Of a stretch of DNA of 5,647 bases, positions 1 to 5,647 are shown in pieces. Location: the NCBI GenBank assembly GCA_023132505.1, contig JAGLYE010000120.1, positions 1-5,647 of the forward strand, written 5' to 3'. The translations under genes and the position numbers were made by a program. Under the pieces are notes generated by a model, which was not told where the DNA came from, made no database searches, and saw only the letters and a program-made list of their open reading frames with translations. This DNA is from Bacteroidales bacterium (lineage in GTDB: Bacteria > Bacteroidota > Bacteroidia > Bacteroidales > B18-G4). Numbering within the stretch: the stretch's first letter is position 1; every line of letters starts with the position of its first letter.

Positions 1-39
1 CATTGCTTTAGGCATAATAATTGCTTTCATAGCTGTACC

Positions 40-627
40 ATGAAACGACTTTTGCTCATAGTCATCTTCCTCGCTGCTCTCTTCCCCCTTGGAGCCCAGG
101 AGGAAAAGAAAGAACGAATTGTGGTTTATGCGACCATGCTCGATGGAGATACCATCCCGGTGATCATACTGCCTGAGCTCAAGGTTTTTTCACTGAGGCC
201 TTATAAGAGCAAAAGAGAAGCACGCAGGATGACCAAACTCATCCGGAATGTAAAAATCGTTTATCCTTACGCAAAACTGGCCGGGATCAAACTTATGGAA
301 TACGAGGAGATCCTTGCCGGAGTGGAGGACAAAAAAGCCCGCAAAAAGATCATGAAACAAGCTGAGAAGGAGCTGGAGGAGGAATTCGGGGATGACCTGC
401 GGGATTTTACCTTTTCCCAGGGCAAAATACTTATCAAACTCGTTTACCGGGAAACCGGGGCTTCGTCATATGAACTGGTGGCTGAATTACGTGGGAAATT
501 CAGGGCTTTCTTCTGGCAGGCTTTTGCCCGGATATTCGGCTTTAACCTGAAAAACGAATACGAACCGGAAGGGGAAGATGCAGATATAGAATTTATTGTA
601 CAGATGATAGAAGCCGGGCAACTTTAA
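40..627 (+). CDS. Secreted DUF4294 domain-containing protein
   Basis: This 195-residue protein has an N-terminal signal peptide: Lys-Arg, then a hydrophobic run at residues 4-17, with likely cleavage near LGAQ (17-20). It should be exported to the periplasm or envelope. The mature part resembles the DUF4294 family of Bacteroidota, judged by recall and not by search. Recognisable stretches are DGDTIP (35-40), a basic segment leading to NVKIVYPYAK (70-79), a charged Lys/Glu-rich helix (about 96-118), FTFSQGKILIKLVYRETG (123-140) and an aromatic block FRAFFWQAFARIFGFNLK (154-171). The C-terminus is acidic. No catalytic motif is visible and the function is unknown. The ATG at 40 is chosen because it starts directly at the signal peptide. 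No Shine-Dalgarno sequence or clear promoter lies in the 39 bases before it, so it may be the end of an operon starting upstream. It converges on the sugar transferase gene. Confidence 0.88.
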   Translation: MKRLLLIVIFLAALFPLGAQEEKKERIVVYATMLDGDTIPVIILPELKVFSLRPYKSKREARRMTKLIRNVKIVYPYAKLAGIKLMEYEEILAGVEDKKARKKIMKQAEKELEEEFGDDLRDFTFSQGKILIKLVYRETGASSYELVAELRGKFRAFFWQAFARIFGFNLKNEYEPEGEDADIEFIVQMIEAGQL

Positions 628-638
628 AAAACATCTAA

Positions 639-669
639 AATCGACAATCGACAATCGACAATCGACAAT
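639..669. repeat. Perfect heptamer tandem repeat (TCGACAA, four copies)
   Basis: Four exact copies of TCGACAA lie at 641-668, and the period-7 pattern extends over 639-669. The array fills most of the 42-bp gap between two convergent genes and ends one base before the TAA stop codon of the minus-strand sugar transferase gene (670-672). Read on the minus strand the unit is TTGTCGA. It contains no strong inverted repeat beyond the self-complementary TCGA and so does not look like an intrinsic terminator. A T6 run lies further on in the minus-strand direction. Short intergenic heptamer arrays are, as I recall, common in Bacteroidota genomes; their role is unknown. Confidence 0.9.
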
Positions 670-2085
670 TTACTTCCCTCTGCCCTGTAACACTATAAGC
701 ACAGTATATATCATGATCTTGAAGTCCATGGCAAGGGACATATTCTCAATATAAAGGAGATCGTATTTCAGCCGTTCAACCATCTCATCTACATCCGAAG
801 CATAACCATACTTTACCTGTCCCCATGAAGTGATACCGGGCTTAACCTTGTGTAAAAGGCGATAGTGCGGTGCTTCCTTTACGATCTTGTCAATATAATA
901 CTGCCGCTCGGGACGGGGACCTACCAGCGACATATCACCTTTCAGCACAGTATAAAATTGCGGGGTTTCGTCAAGCCTGACCTTTCTTAGAAATTTTCCG
1001 AAACGCGTGATGCGAGGATCATGATCCGAAGAAAGTTGCGGCCCTGCATTCTCAGCATCTTTGTACATGGTTCTGAACTTATGCATAAAAAAAGGTGTAC
1101 CGTTCAGCCCGATCCTTTCCTGGGAATAGAGTATTGCCCCCCTGGATGATAGCATGACACCAACACCCACAAATATGTAAACGGGAATTAAGATAATCAT
1201 GGCAATGAGGGATGCGACAATATCGATGATCCGCTTTATCGACTGTTGCCATGCAGGCATCAGGTCCGGTTTAACCTGAATCAGCGGTGTGTGAAAAACT
1301 GAGGTCATCTTCACCGAACCCAACAGGATATCCTGCATATCAGGGATCACCTTGATCACAACATTTGTATCCTCCAGAAGCGTAATGATCTTTTCAATTG
1401 TGTTTCTCTCGGATCTTTCAATGGCGATGATTACCTCTTCAACTTGCTTATCTTTAATGATCTGCGTTAAATTCTTGTAATCGCCCAAGTGTGGAATATG
1501 CTCCTTGATCTTGTATTCATCGTAATCAAAAACATTTACAAAACCAATAAACCTGTTTCCTGATGATTTATCCTGCGATTCAATATCATTATAAATGGAT
1601 ATGGCATTGCCATTACTGCCTACAATAATTGTATTAAAACCAAGAATCTTCTTATGGATCTTGCGTACGGTGATCGTAGTAAGAATAAGCCGAAATGAGT
1701 AGGTGAAGAAAAAGTGCAGTCCAAGAAGTGTTAGAAAAGACTGATAATAAGAGTGATAGGTGGCAATCTGATCATCCAGGATCAAGGCAAAAAAGATGAT
1801 GATGACCCCGATCAGGGTGATCAGAAAAGTCTGCCCAAACTCTTTCAACCTCGATTTGCGATATATCCTCCGGTAAGTCCCGACCAAAGTGTACAGTATC
1901 AGCCAAAAAACAGGAACAACAGCAATACCAATGAAAAAGTTCGGGTCCTGAAAGATCAATTCAAGCTCTTTGAAAGTATAAACATCGAAAGAATACTTTC
2001 TGAAGAAGAAAAATAAGCTCCAGGCAATGGTTGCCGCCAGCAAATCAAAAATCACATACTTAAATACCTGTAGGCCTTTGTTCAT
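670..2085 (-). CDS. Polyprenyl-phosphate sugar-1-phosphate transferase (initiating exopolysaccharide glycosyltransferase, WbaP/WcaJ type)
   Basis: This inner-membrane enzyme should transfer a sugar-1-phosphate from a nucleotide sugar to undecaprenyl phosphate, the first step of capsule, exopolysaccharide or O-antigen synthesis. The 471 residues have the full three-part layout. Four hydrophobic segments lie at about 8-27, 50-70, 84-103 and 115-138. A Rossmann-like CoA_binding_3-type domain follows, with IIVGSNGNA at 153-161. The C-terminal bacterial sugar transferase domain spans about 282-471. In the last domain I see the membrane-inserted helix (284-311), QERIG (322-326), KFRTM (336-340), the Asp-Glu dyad D372-E373 expected for monotopic phosphoglycosyl transferases, SLVGPRPER (386-394) and PGITSWGQVKYGY (416-428). 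The dyad sits in DETPQ, where DELPQ is commoner. The sugar specificity cannot be read. The gene starts 3 bp after the lipoprotein gene ends, so the two form an operon. Its stop abuts a heptamer repeat. Confidence 0.96.
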   Translation of the reverse strand: MNKGLQVFKYVIFDLLAATIAWSLFFFFRKYSFDVYTFKELELIFQDPNFFIGIAVVPVFWLILYTLVGTYRRIYRKSRLKEFGQTFLITLIGVIIIFFALILDDQIATYHSYYQSFLTLLGLHFFFTYSFRLILTTITVRKIHKKILGFNTIIVGSNGNAISIYNDIESQDKSSGNRFIGFVNVFDYDEYKIKEHIPHLGDYKNLTQIIKDKQVEEVIIAIERSERNTIEKIITLLEDTNVVIKVIPDMQDILLGSVKMTSVFHTPLIQVKPDLMPAWQQSIKRIIDIVASLIAMIILIPVYIFVGVGVMLSSRGAILYSQERIGLNGTPFFMHKFRTMYKDAENAGPQLSSDHDPRITRFGKFLRKVRLDETPQFYTVLKGDMSLVGPRPERQYYIDKIVKEAPHYRLLHKVKPGITSWGQVKYGYASDVDEMVERLKYDLLYIENMSLAMDFKIMIYTVLIVLQGRGK

Positions 2086-2088
2086 TAT

Positions 2089-3042
2089 CTATTGTTTGCG
2101 ATGTATCAGCTTTATATTATCGATCAAAATTCTTGGTTCATCAATACTGAATTCTTTTAGAGCTCCAAAGAAAATATTAAAGTCGATGGCCCCTACCTGG
2201 GCACTAACGCCAGGGGTAAGATTCACATATATTTTTTTCCATTCTGAAGACGGGTTCATATTTGTCACAGGATGCTGAATGATCTGTGATAATTCCCGGG
2301 CATAAAATCCAGTAGTAAAATAATTATCATTCTTAAAATCGAACTCCAGGAATACAAACTCTCCAACCTGTGGAAGTACAAAGCCATCATCGTTGCCAAC
2401 ATTGGTAGCAACATCGACAAGATATTTTTCCTCATTCAGCACCATCAGACCGGAATATTTGCTGTAGGAAGCCAAAAAGGCTTCCGGGGAATTTGCAGGT
2501 TCGGTCCGGGTGATGTCAATAAGGCTCTTACTGGTGCTGTCGAGTGACAGGCTGGGGTCTTCAAAATCCTCCATCCAGACAAATTTTAAATTGTCATAAT
2601 AAGTCGTCATCATTGTGTATAGGACATAATCATCTCCCATGAACAAGGTATCTTTGTTCAGGTTAACCTCCTCTCCTTCTACCAGGTCAACATCCTGAAT
2701 AATGGGTTTATAAAAAGGATATGGCGATCGCAATGCGGCGATTCCATTGAGCTTAATGCCCGGATCAATCCTCACTGATGTAATACCTTTAGCAAGTACA
2801 GGGAATACTGCGGGCAATTCATATGCCCCGACGGATTCATTGTTAATGTATACCCAGGCATCTGTTATGTTATGTGAAGGAGCTCCCTGCTCCTCATAAT
2901 TTGTACTCAGACTGATTGAATCTATTCTGATGTATGCAGGAACTGTTTGGTCGTCAGAGAATTTTTGACATGAGCCGAATAGGAATGCAGTGAAAAGAAA
3001 TACAAAAGTCAATACAGAAAAGCGTAATATTTTGCAGCTCAT
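2089..3042 (-). CDS. Uncharacterised lipoprotein with beta-sandwich-like C-terminus
   Basis: I do not recognise a named family with certainty. With the ATG at 3042 the protein has 317 residues. It begins with a typical lipoprotein signal: Lys/Arg at 4-7, a hydrophobic core and lipobox LFGSC ending at Cys25. The frame continues upstream to a TTG at 3081 (330 residues), but that would put about 13 extra residues before the signal peptide, so I prefer the ATG. Distinct stretches of the mature part are PAYIRIDSISL (35-45), DAWVYINNESVGAYELPAVF (61-80) and PGIKLNGIAALRSPYPFYKP (94-113). The last third alternates hydrophobic and aromatic strands, with WKKIYVNL and ILIDNIKLIHR near the end. This resembles a galactose-binding or carbohydrate-binding jelly roll, but that is inference. 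No catalytic motif is seen. The 3-bp gap to the sugar transferase gene implies co-transcription and a role in the envelope part of glycan export or anchoring. Confidence 0.85.
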   Translation of the reverse strand: MSCKILRFSVLTFVFLFTAFLFGSCQKFSDDQTVPAYIRIDSISLSTNYEEQGAPSHNITDAWVYINNESVGAYELPAVFPVLAKGITSVRIDPGIKLNGIAALRSPYPFYKPIIQDVDLVEGEEVNLNKDTLFMGDDYVLYTMMTTYYDNLKFVWMEDFEDPSLSLDSTSKSLIDITRTEPANSPEAFLASYSKYSGLMVLNEEKYLVDVATNVGNDDGFVLPQVGEFVFLEFDFKNDNYFTTGFYARELSQIIQHPVTNMNPSSEWKKIYVNLTPGVSAQVGAIDFNIFFGALKEFSIDEPRILIDNIKLIHRKQ

Positions 3043-3105
3043 GCAGAGGTCTTTTATGTATGCAGCTTTAATACTTTTCAACGTTTGGCAGTCTTAAATA
3101 TTGCA

Positions 3106-3122
3106 TTATCGCTACGCGATAA
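3106..3122. repeat. Perfect inverted repeat, 7-bp arms, 3-base loop
   Basis: The arms TTATCGC and GCGATAA flank TAC. It lies in the 102-bp gap between the dehydrogenase stop and the lipoprotein ATG, directly next to a second inverted repeat at 3122-3139. In minus-strand RNA it is the second hairpin after the dehydrogenase stop. No T run follows it, so it is not a canonical terminator. It could be an operator, an RNA-processing or stabilising hairpin, or chance. Confidence 0.5.
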
Positions 3123-3139
3123 AACAATTTAGATTGTTT
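3122..3139 (-). terminator. Possible weak terminator or attenuator hairpin after the dehydrogenase gene
   Basis: The arms AAACAAT and ATTGTTT flank TTAG. On the minus strand the hairpin begins 5 bases after the dehydrogenase TAA and its distal arm runs into a short T4 stretch. The stem is only 7 bp and nearly all A/T, so it would be a weak terminator at best. Partial read-through would let the dehydrogenase promoter also drive the lipoprotein and transferase genes. No good TAnnTTTG promoter is visible between the hairpin and the lipoprotein ATG, which favours read-through. Confidence 0.3.
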
Positions 3140-3144
3140 GTAAA

Positions 3145-4131
3145 TTACAGGTTACTTGGATTTATATTCAACTTTTCGATGATCTTGTGGGCTACCTCCA
3201 GGGCATTATACCCGTCGTTGATAGTCACCGGGGGCACGCTGTCGTTCACAATGGCATCGTGGAAGGTTTCAAGCTCCCTTTTGATGGCATTCAGGGGTTC
3301 AACCTCCGGTTTGTCGAAAATCACCTGTTTCGGGCTTTTCCCTTCACCCAGTTCCATGATCACTGCATAGGGATCGGCCTTTTCAGGATCCACGTCTTTC
3401 ATCCGCAGGATCTCTGCTTCCTTTTCCAGGAAGTCCACAGCGATATAAGCATCCCGCTGGAAGAAACGTGATTTCCGCATACTTTTCATAGAGATCCTGC
3501 TGGCTGTAAGGTTGGCCACACAACCATTGTTGAACTCGATACGGGCATTTGCAATATCAGGTGTGTCGCTGACCACGGACACTCCACTGGCACTGATCCG
3601 GTGAATATCTGATTTCACTACACTGAGTACGATATCTATATCGTGTATCATCAGGTCAAGGACTACAGGAACATCTGTTCCCCTGGGGTTAAACTGTGCC
3701 AGCCTGTGGGTTTCAATGAACATGGGCTGGTCAAAGTAGGGAAGCGCTGCCATAAATGCAGGATTGAAGCGCTCTACATGCCCCACCTGCACCTTGATAT
3801 TCGCTTCTTCGGAAAGGGCAATCAGCTTGCGGGCTTCGTCAAGTGTGTTAACCACCGGCTTTTCAATGAACACATGACGTGTTTTCTTGAGTGCTTCTGA
3901 TGCACATTCGAAATGGGAAACGGTAGGGGTCACAATATCAACAACTTCTACGTCTTCGATCAGGTTTGAAAGAACATCATAACGTTTTATGCCGAATTCC
4001 TTTTCCACTCTGGATGCATTTTCATCATCAGGATCATAAAAACCGCATAATTCATAGTCTGCAATCTGCTGAATACACTTGATATGGATCTTGCCTAGAT
4101 GTCCGGCTCCGAGTACACCAATTTTTAGCAT
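3145..4131 (-). CDS. Gfo/Idh/MocA family NAD(P)-dependent oxidoreductase (nucleotide-sugar dehydrogenase-like)
   Basis: This 328-residue cytoplasmic dehydrogenase is of normal length for the family. The N-terminal Rossmann domain (1 to about 118) carries the dinucleotide-binding loop GAGHLG (8-13). It also has EKP at 90-92, whose lysine is the usual catalytic residue. The C-terminal alpha/beta domain starts with VGHVERFNPAF (116-126) and has DLMIHDIDI (159-167), in which His163 and Asp164 are the likely active-site pair. The GHVERFNP and DLMIHDIDI signatures recall UDP-N-acetylglucosamine 3-dehydrogenases (GnnA type and the archaeal enzyme), which make precursors of 3-amino sugars. That substrate is inference, because no partner aminotransferase is in the window. 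The start at 4131 fits the Rossmann strand MLKIGVLG and a -7 promoter box 14 bases upstream. The gene is divergent from pcm and precedes the lipoprotein and sugar transferase genes on the same strand, which supports a role in surface-glycan sugar supply. Confidence 0.94.
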   Translation of the reverse strand: MLKIGVLGAGHLGKIHIKCIQQIADYELCGFYDPDDENASRVEKEFGIKRYDVLSNLIEDVEVVDIVTPTVSHFECASEALKKTRHVFIEKPVVNTLDEARKLIALSEEANIKVQVGHVERFNPAFMAALPYFDQPMFIETHRLAQFNPRGTDVPVVLDLMIHDIDIVLSVVKSDIHRISASGVSVVSDTPDIANARIEFNNGCVANLTASRISMKSMRKSRFFQRDAYIAVDFLEKEAEILRMKDVDPEKADPYAVIMELGEGKSPKQVIFDKPEVEPLNAIKRELETFHDAIVNDSVPPVTINDGYNALEVAHKIIEKLNINPSNL

Positions 4132-4145
4132 GTTGTATTTTTTTG

Positions 4146-4153
4146 CAAATGTA
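4146..4153 (-). promoter_or_regulatory. Bacteroidota-type -7 promoter box for the dehydrogenase gene
   Basis: On the minus strand this reads TACATTTG, an exact match to the Bacteroidota sigma-ABfr -7 consensus TAnnTTTG. It lies 14 bases before the ATG at 4131, giving a leader of under about 12 bases that is nearly all A. A7 runs flank it on the minus strand at 4155-4161 and 4138-4144. No good -33 TTTG is visible at the expected distance. Confidence 0.55.
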
Positions 4154-4186
4154 ATTTTTTTCGTCGTACCCCATAGCTGAATTTAT

Positions 4187-4194
4187 TATTTTCG
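4187..4194 (+). promoter_or_regulatory. Possible -7 promoter box for pcm, almost touching the start codon
   Basis: TATTTTCG matches the consensus TAnnTTTG at five of its six fixed positions and ends 3 bases before the first ATG (4198). Transcription normally begins about 7 bases beyond the centre of this box, which would fall at or within a few bases of the start codon. The pcm message would then be leaderless or nearly so. The -33 region is poor (T run followed by CG near 4155-4163). A promoter further upstream cannot be excluded, although the whole divergent gap is only 66 bp. Confidence 0.4.
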
Positions 4195-4197
4195 CGT

Positions 4198-4848
4198 ATG
4201 ATGATCGATTCTTATAAACATAAAGGCCTTCGTAAACAATTGGTGGATGTGATCAGGGAAAAGGGCATCATTGATGAAGATGTGCTTAGCGCCATCGGCA
4301 AGATTCCACGCCATCTTTTCCTCGACTCTTCCTTTCTTGAATTTGCCTATCAGGATAAGCCCTTCCCAATCGGCTCCGGACAAACGATTTCACAACCTTA
4401 TACTGTTGCTTTCCAAACTAAGCTTCTTGAGATCAAATCCGGAGATAAGGTTTTGGAGATTGGCACCGGATCAGGCTACCAGGCTTGCGTCCTGGAAGAG
4501 TTGGGGGCAAAAGTGTTTACCATCGAACGCCAGAAAAAGCTTTACCTGAAGTCCAAGAAATTTCTTGCGAAACTTAACTACAAGGCCAAACTCTTCTATG
4601 GGGATGGATATAAAGGCTTGCCTGCTTTTGCCCCATTCGACAAAATATTGATCACTGCCGGTGCTCCTGAACTCCCCACAGATCTAACCTCTCAGCTAAA
4701 AACAGGTGGAATGATCGTGGTTCCCCTGGGCAGAGGTGGAATACAGATCATGGCACGATTTATAAAAGAAGCAGATGGCCGCATGAGAAAAGAGGACCAT
4801 GGGACATTCCGTTTTGTTCCCTTGCTAAAGAAGGTGGCTGATGATTAG
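4198..4848 (+). CDS. pcm: Protein-L-isoaspartate O-methyltransferase
   Basis: This cytoplasmic repair enzyme methylates the alpha-carboxyl of L-isoaspartyl residues in aged proteins, using S-adenosylmethionine. The 216 residues match the usual length. The N-terminus KHKGLRKQLVDVIREKGI (7-24) and PRHLF (37-41) are typical. The PCMT signature GSGQTISQP is at 59-67 and SAM motif I, VLEIGTGSGYQ, at 85-95. The acidic ribose-binding Glu follows at 110 (FTIE), then GDG at 135-137, ITAGAPE at 152-158 and the C-terminal FRFVPL at 204-209. All expected motifs are present. Two consecutive ATG codons (4198 and 4201) could each start translation, and no Shine-Dalgarno sequence precedes them. The stop overlaps the start of the next gene by 8 bp, indicating co-transcription and probable translational coupling. 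Confidence 0.97.
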   Translation: MMIDSYKHKGLRKQLVDVIREKGIIDEDVLSAIGKIPRHLFLDSSFLEFAYQDKPFPIGSGQTISQPYTVAFQTKLLEIKSGDKVLEIGTGSGYQACVLEELGAKVFTIERQKKLYLKSKKFLAKLNYKAKLFYGDGYKGLPAFAPFDKILITAGAPELPTDLTSQLKTGGMIVVPLGRGGIQIMARFIKEADGRMRKEDHGTFRFVPLLKKVADD

Positions 4849-5596
4849 ACCCACACTCATATTCATATGTATATGGGCGCTGAACCTGTCATTGATGGCA
4901 CAGGACAACACTCTTGCCGGACCTGCCGGAACCAGCATTTATTACCAGGTTGATAAAAAGATCTTCCCCTGCAAGTGGCGAAATAACAGGACAAGGCCTG
5001 AGCTTTTTTCCATCGATGCTAAAGATATTCCGGGAATGCAGGCCATCCTGAACACAGCGCTTGACAAGTATCCCGAAAAGGTGCTACGAAAAAACCTTAA
5101 GCGCATTTATGTCCTCAAAACCATGTTCTTCTTTGGGTTGGAATATGGTGGAACCTATTACAAACGCAAGGTATATGTAACCAACAATGGCATTGAAAAT
5201 GGATACACTGACCAGTATATTGAAGGCACATTCCATCATGAATTCTCAAGCGTCTTGCTTAAGCGTCATAAAAAGTATATAGATAAAAAAGCATGGTCGG
5301 CTGCTAACCCTCCGGGTTTTGAGTACGGAGGCGGAGGCGTTGAAGCGCTCAAAACAGAAAAAACCAGCATTAAACTTGACTCAACCCTCTTTGCAAATGG
5401 ATTCTTAAATGAGTATTCGCTGGCTTCTTTCGAAGAAGATTTTAATTGTTATGCAGAATTCATCTTCCTATCTGATGCCGGTTTCTGGGAAGCCTGGGGA
5501 AATAATGAAGCAATACAGAAGAAGACCGCTATTTTAATCAGGTTTTATCAGCGATTTGATCCCATATATACGCTGGAGTACTTTAGGAGTCTTTAA
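4841..5596 (+). CDS. Secreted protein of unknown function with degenerate zinc-metallopeptidase-like motif
   Basis: The 251-residue protein has a signal peptide (hydrophobic 5-19, likely cleavage after SLMA at 17-20), so it is exported. At 130-140 it reads TFHHEFSSVLL, which has the shape of a zinc-protease helix HExxH (His133-Glu134), but the second histidine position is Ser137. A later segment, FEEDFNCYAEFIF (197-209), resembles the helix that supplies the third, glutamate ligand in some gluzincin families, with Glu206 as the candidate. The spacing fits a peptidase-like fold of the Bacteroidota putative zinc-binding peptidase type, but activity is doubtful. I recall similar H-EFSS sequences in other Bacteroidota proteins, so the change may be a family trait and not a mutation. 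The start overlaps the end of pcm by 8 bp and is preceded by a weak purine-rich AGAAGGTGG. Substrate and role are unknown. Confidence 0.87.
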   Translation: MIRPTLIFICIWALNLSLMAQDNTLAGPAGTSIYYQVDKKIFPCKWRNNRTRPELFSIDAKDIPGMQAILNTALDKYPEKVLRKNLKRIYVLKTMFFFGLEYGGTYYKRKVYVTNNGIENGYTDQYIEGTFHHEFSSVLLKRHKKYIDKKAWSAANPPGFEYGGGGVEALKTEKTSIKLDSTLFANGFLNEYSLASFEEDFNCYAEFIFLSDAGFWEAWGNNEAIQKKTAILIRFYQRFDPIYTLEYFRSL

Positions 5597-5626
5597 TTTG
5601 AAATTTTGTTAAACTAGTTGAGTTGG

Positions 5627-5640
5627 TCCGCCACGGCGGA
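5627..5640. repeat. GC-rich palindrome near the window edge
   Basis: TCCGCC and GGCGGA flank AC, and the pairing can be extended to 5625-5642 with one G-T pair. It begins 31 bp after the stop of the secreted-protein gene and is far richer in G+C than its surroundings. No T run follows within the visible 5 bases, so it is not a typical terminator. It could be the edge of a dispersed intergenic repeat that continues beyond the window. Confidence 0.45.
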
Positions 5641-5647
5641 TCTTCGC

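Noticed and set aside
639..669. CRISPR array
   Set aside because: The repeat unit is only 7 bp with no spacers between copies, and no cas gene is nearby.
1753..2278. Plus-strand open frames opposite the sugar transferase and lipoprotein genes
   Set aside because: They lie antisense to genes with clear protein motifs or signal peptides, have low-complexity composition and show no recognisable domain.
3043..3081. N-terminal extension of the lipoprotein from a TTG codon at 3081
   Set aside because: It adds 13 residues before a signal peptide that is already complete when started at the ATG at 3042, and neither start has a convincing ribosome binding site. The TTG is possible but less likely.
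3101..3900. Plus-strand open frames opposite the dehydrogenase gene
   Set aside because: They are shadows of a well-supported Gfo/Idh/MocA gene, and none has its own start context or known motif.
670..4131. Complete capsule or exopolysaccharide locus
   Set aside because: Only an initiating transferase and a sugar dehydrogenase are present. There is no glycosyltransferase, Wzx, Wzy, Wza or Wzc in the window.
4186..4549. Short open frames overlapping pcm on both strands
   Set aside because: The pcm frame carries all family motifs, whereas the alternatives have none.
5612..5619. AACTAGTT palindrome
   Set aside because: An 8-bp palindrome is expected by chance at this frequency, and no neighbouring copy or regulatory context supports it.

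Overview
The window looks like chromosomal DNA of a member of the Bacteroidota. The evidence is a secreted DUF4294-type protein (a family I know mainly from Bacteroidota), matches to the Bacteroidota -7 promoter consensus TAnnTTTG in front of two divergent genes, no consistent Shine-Dalgarno sequences, and lipoprotein and signal-peptide styles typical of the phylum. I cannot place it to genus. I saw no tRNA, rRNA, CRISPR array, insertion sequence or phage gene. All six genes look intact.

Layout. A plus-strand gene for a small secreted DUF4294-like protein (40-627) runs convergently into a three-gene minus-strand block. The 42-bp gap between them is mostly a perfect heptamer tandem repeat that touches the stop codon of the first minus-strand gene. 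In transcription order the minus-strand block is a Gfo/Idh/MocA NAD(P)-dependent sugar dehydrogenase (4131 to 3145), an uncharacterised lipoprotein (3042 to 2089) and a polyprenyl-phosphate sugar-1-phosphate transferase (2085 to 670). The last two are only 3 bp apart and must be co-transcribed. The dehydrogenase is separated from them by about 100 bp holding two small inverted repeats. A 66-bp divergent promoter region (4132-4197) then leads to a plus-strand pair: protein-L-isoaspartate O-methyltransferase (pcm, 4198-4848) and a secreted protein with a zinc-protease-like but degenerate HExxH motif (4841-5596). These two overlap by 8 bp. The window ends in a short GC-rich palindrome.

How the genes may work together. 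The minus-strand block fits surface-glycan biosynthesis: the transferase loads the first sugar phosphate onto the lipid carrier, the dehydrogenase is related to enzymes that oxidise nucleotide sugars, and the lipoprotein has a beta-sandwich-like C-terminus. No glycosyltransferases, flippase or polymerase are visible, so this is not a complete polysaccharide locus within the window. The pcm pair is a separate unit: a cytoplasmic protein-repair enzyme translationally linked to an exported protein of unknown role. I found no clear new defence or mobile system. The points most worth following are the lipoprotein-transferase pair, the pcm-linked protein with a broken HExxH motif, and the very short or absent leader of pcm.
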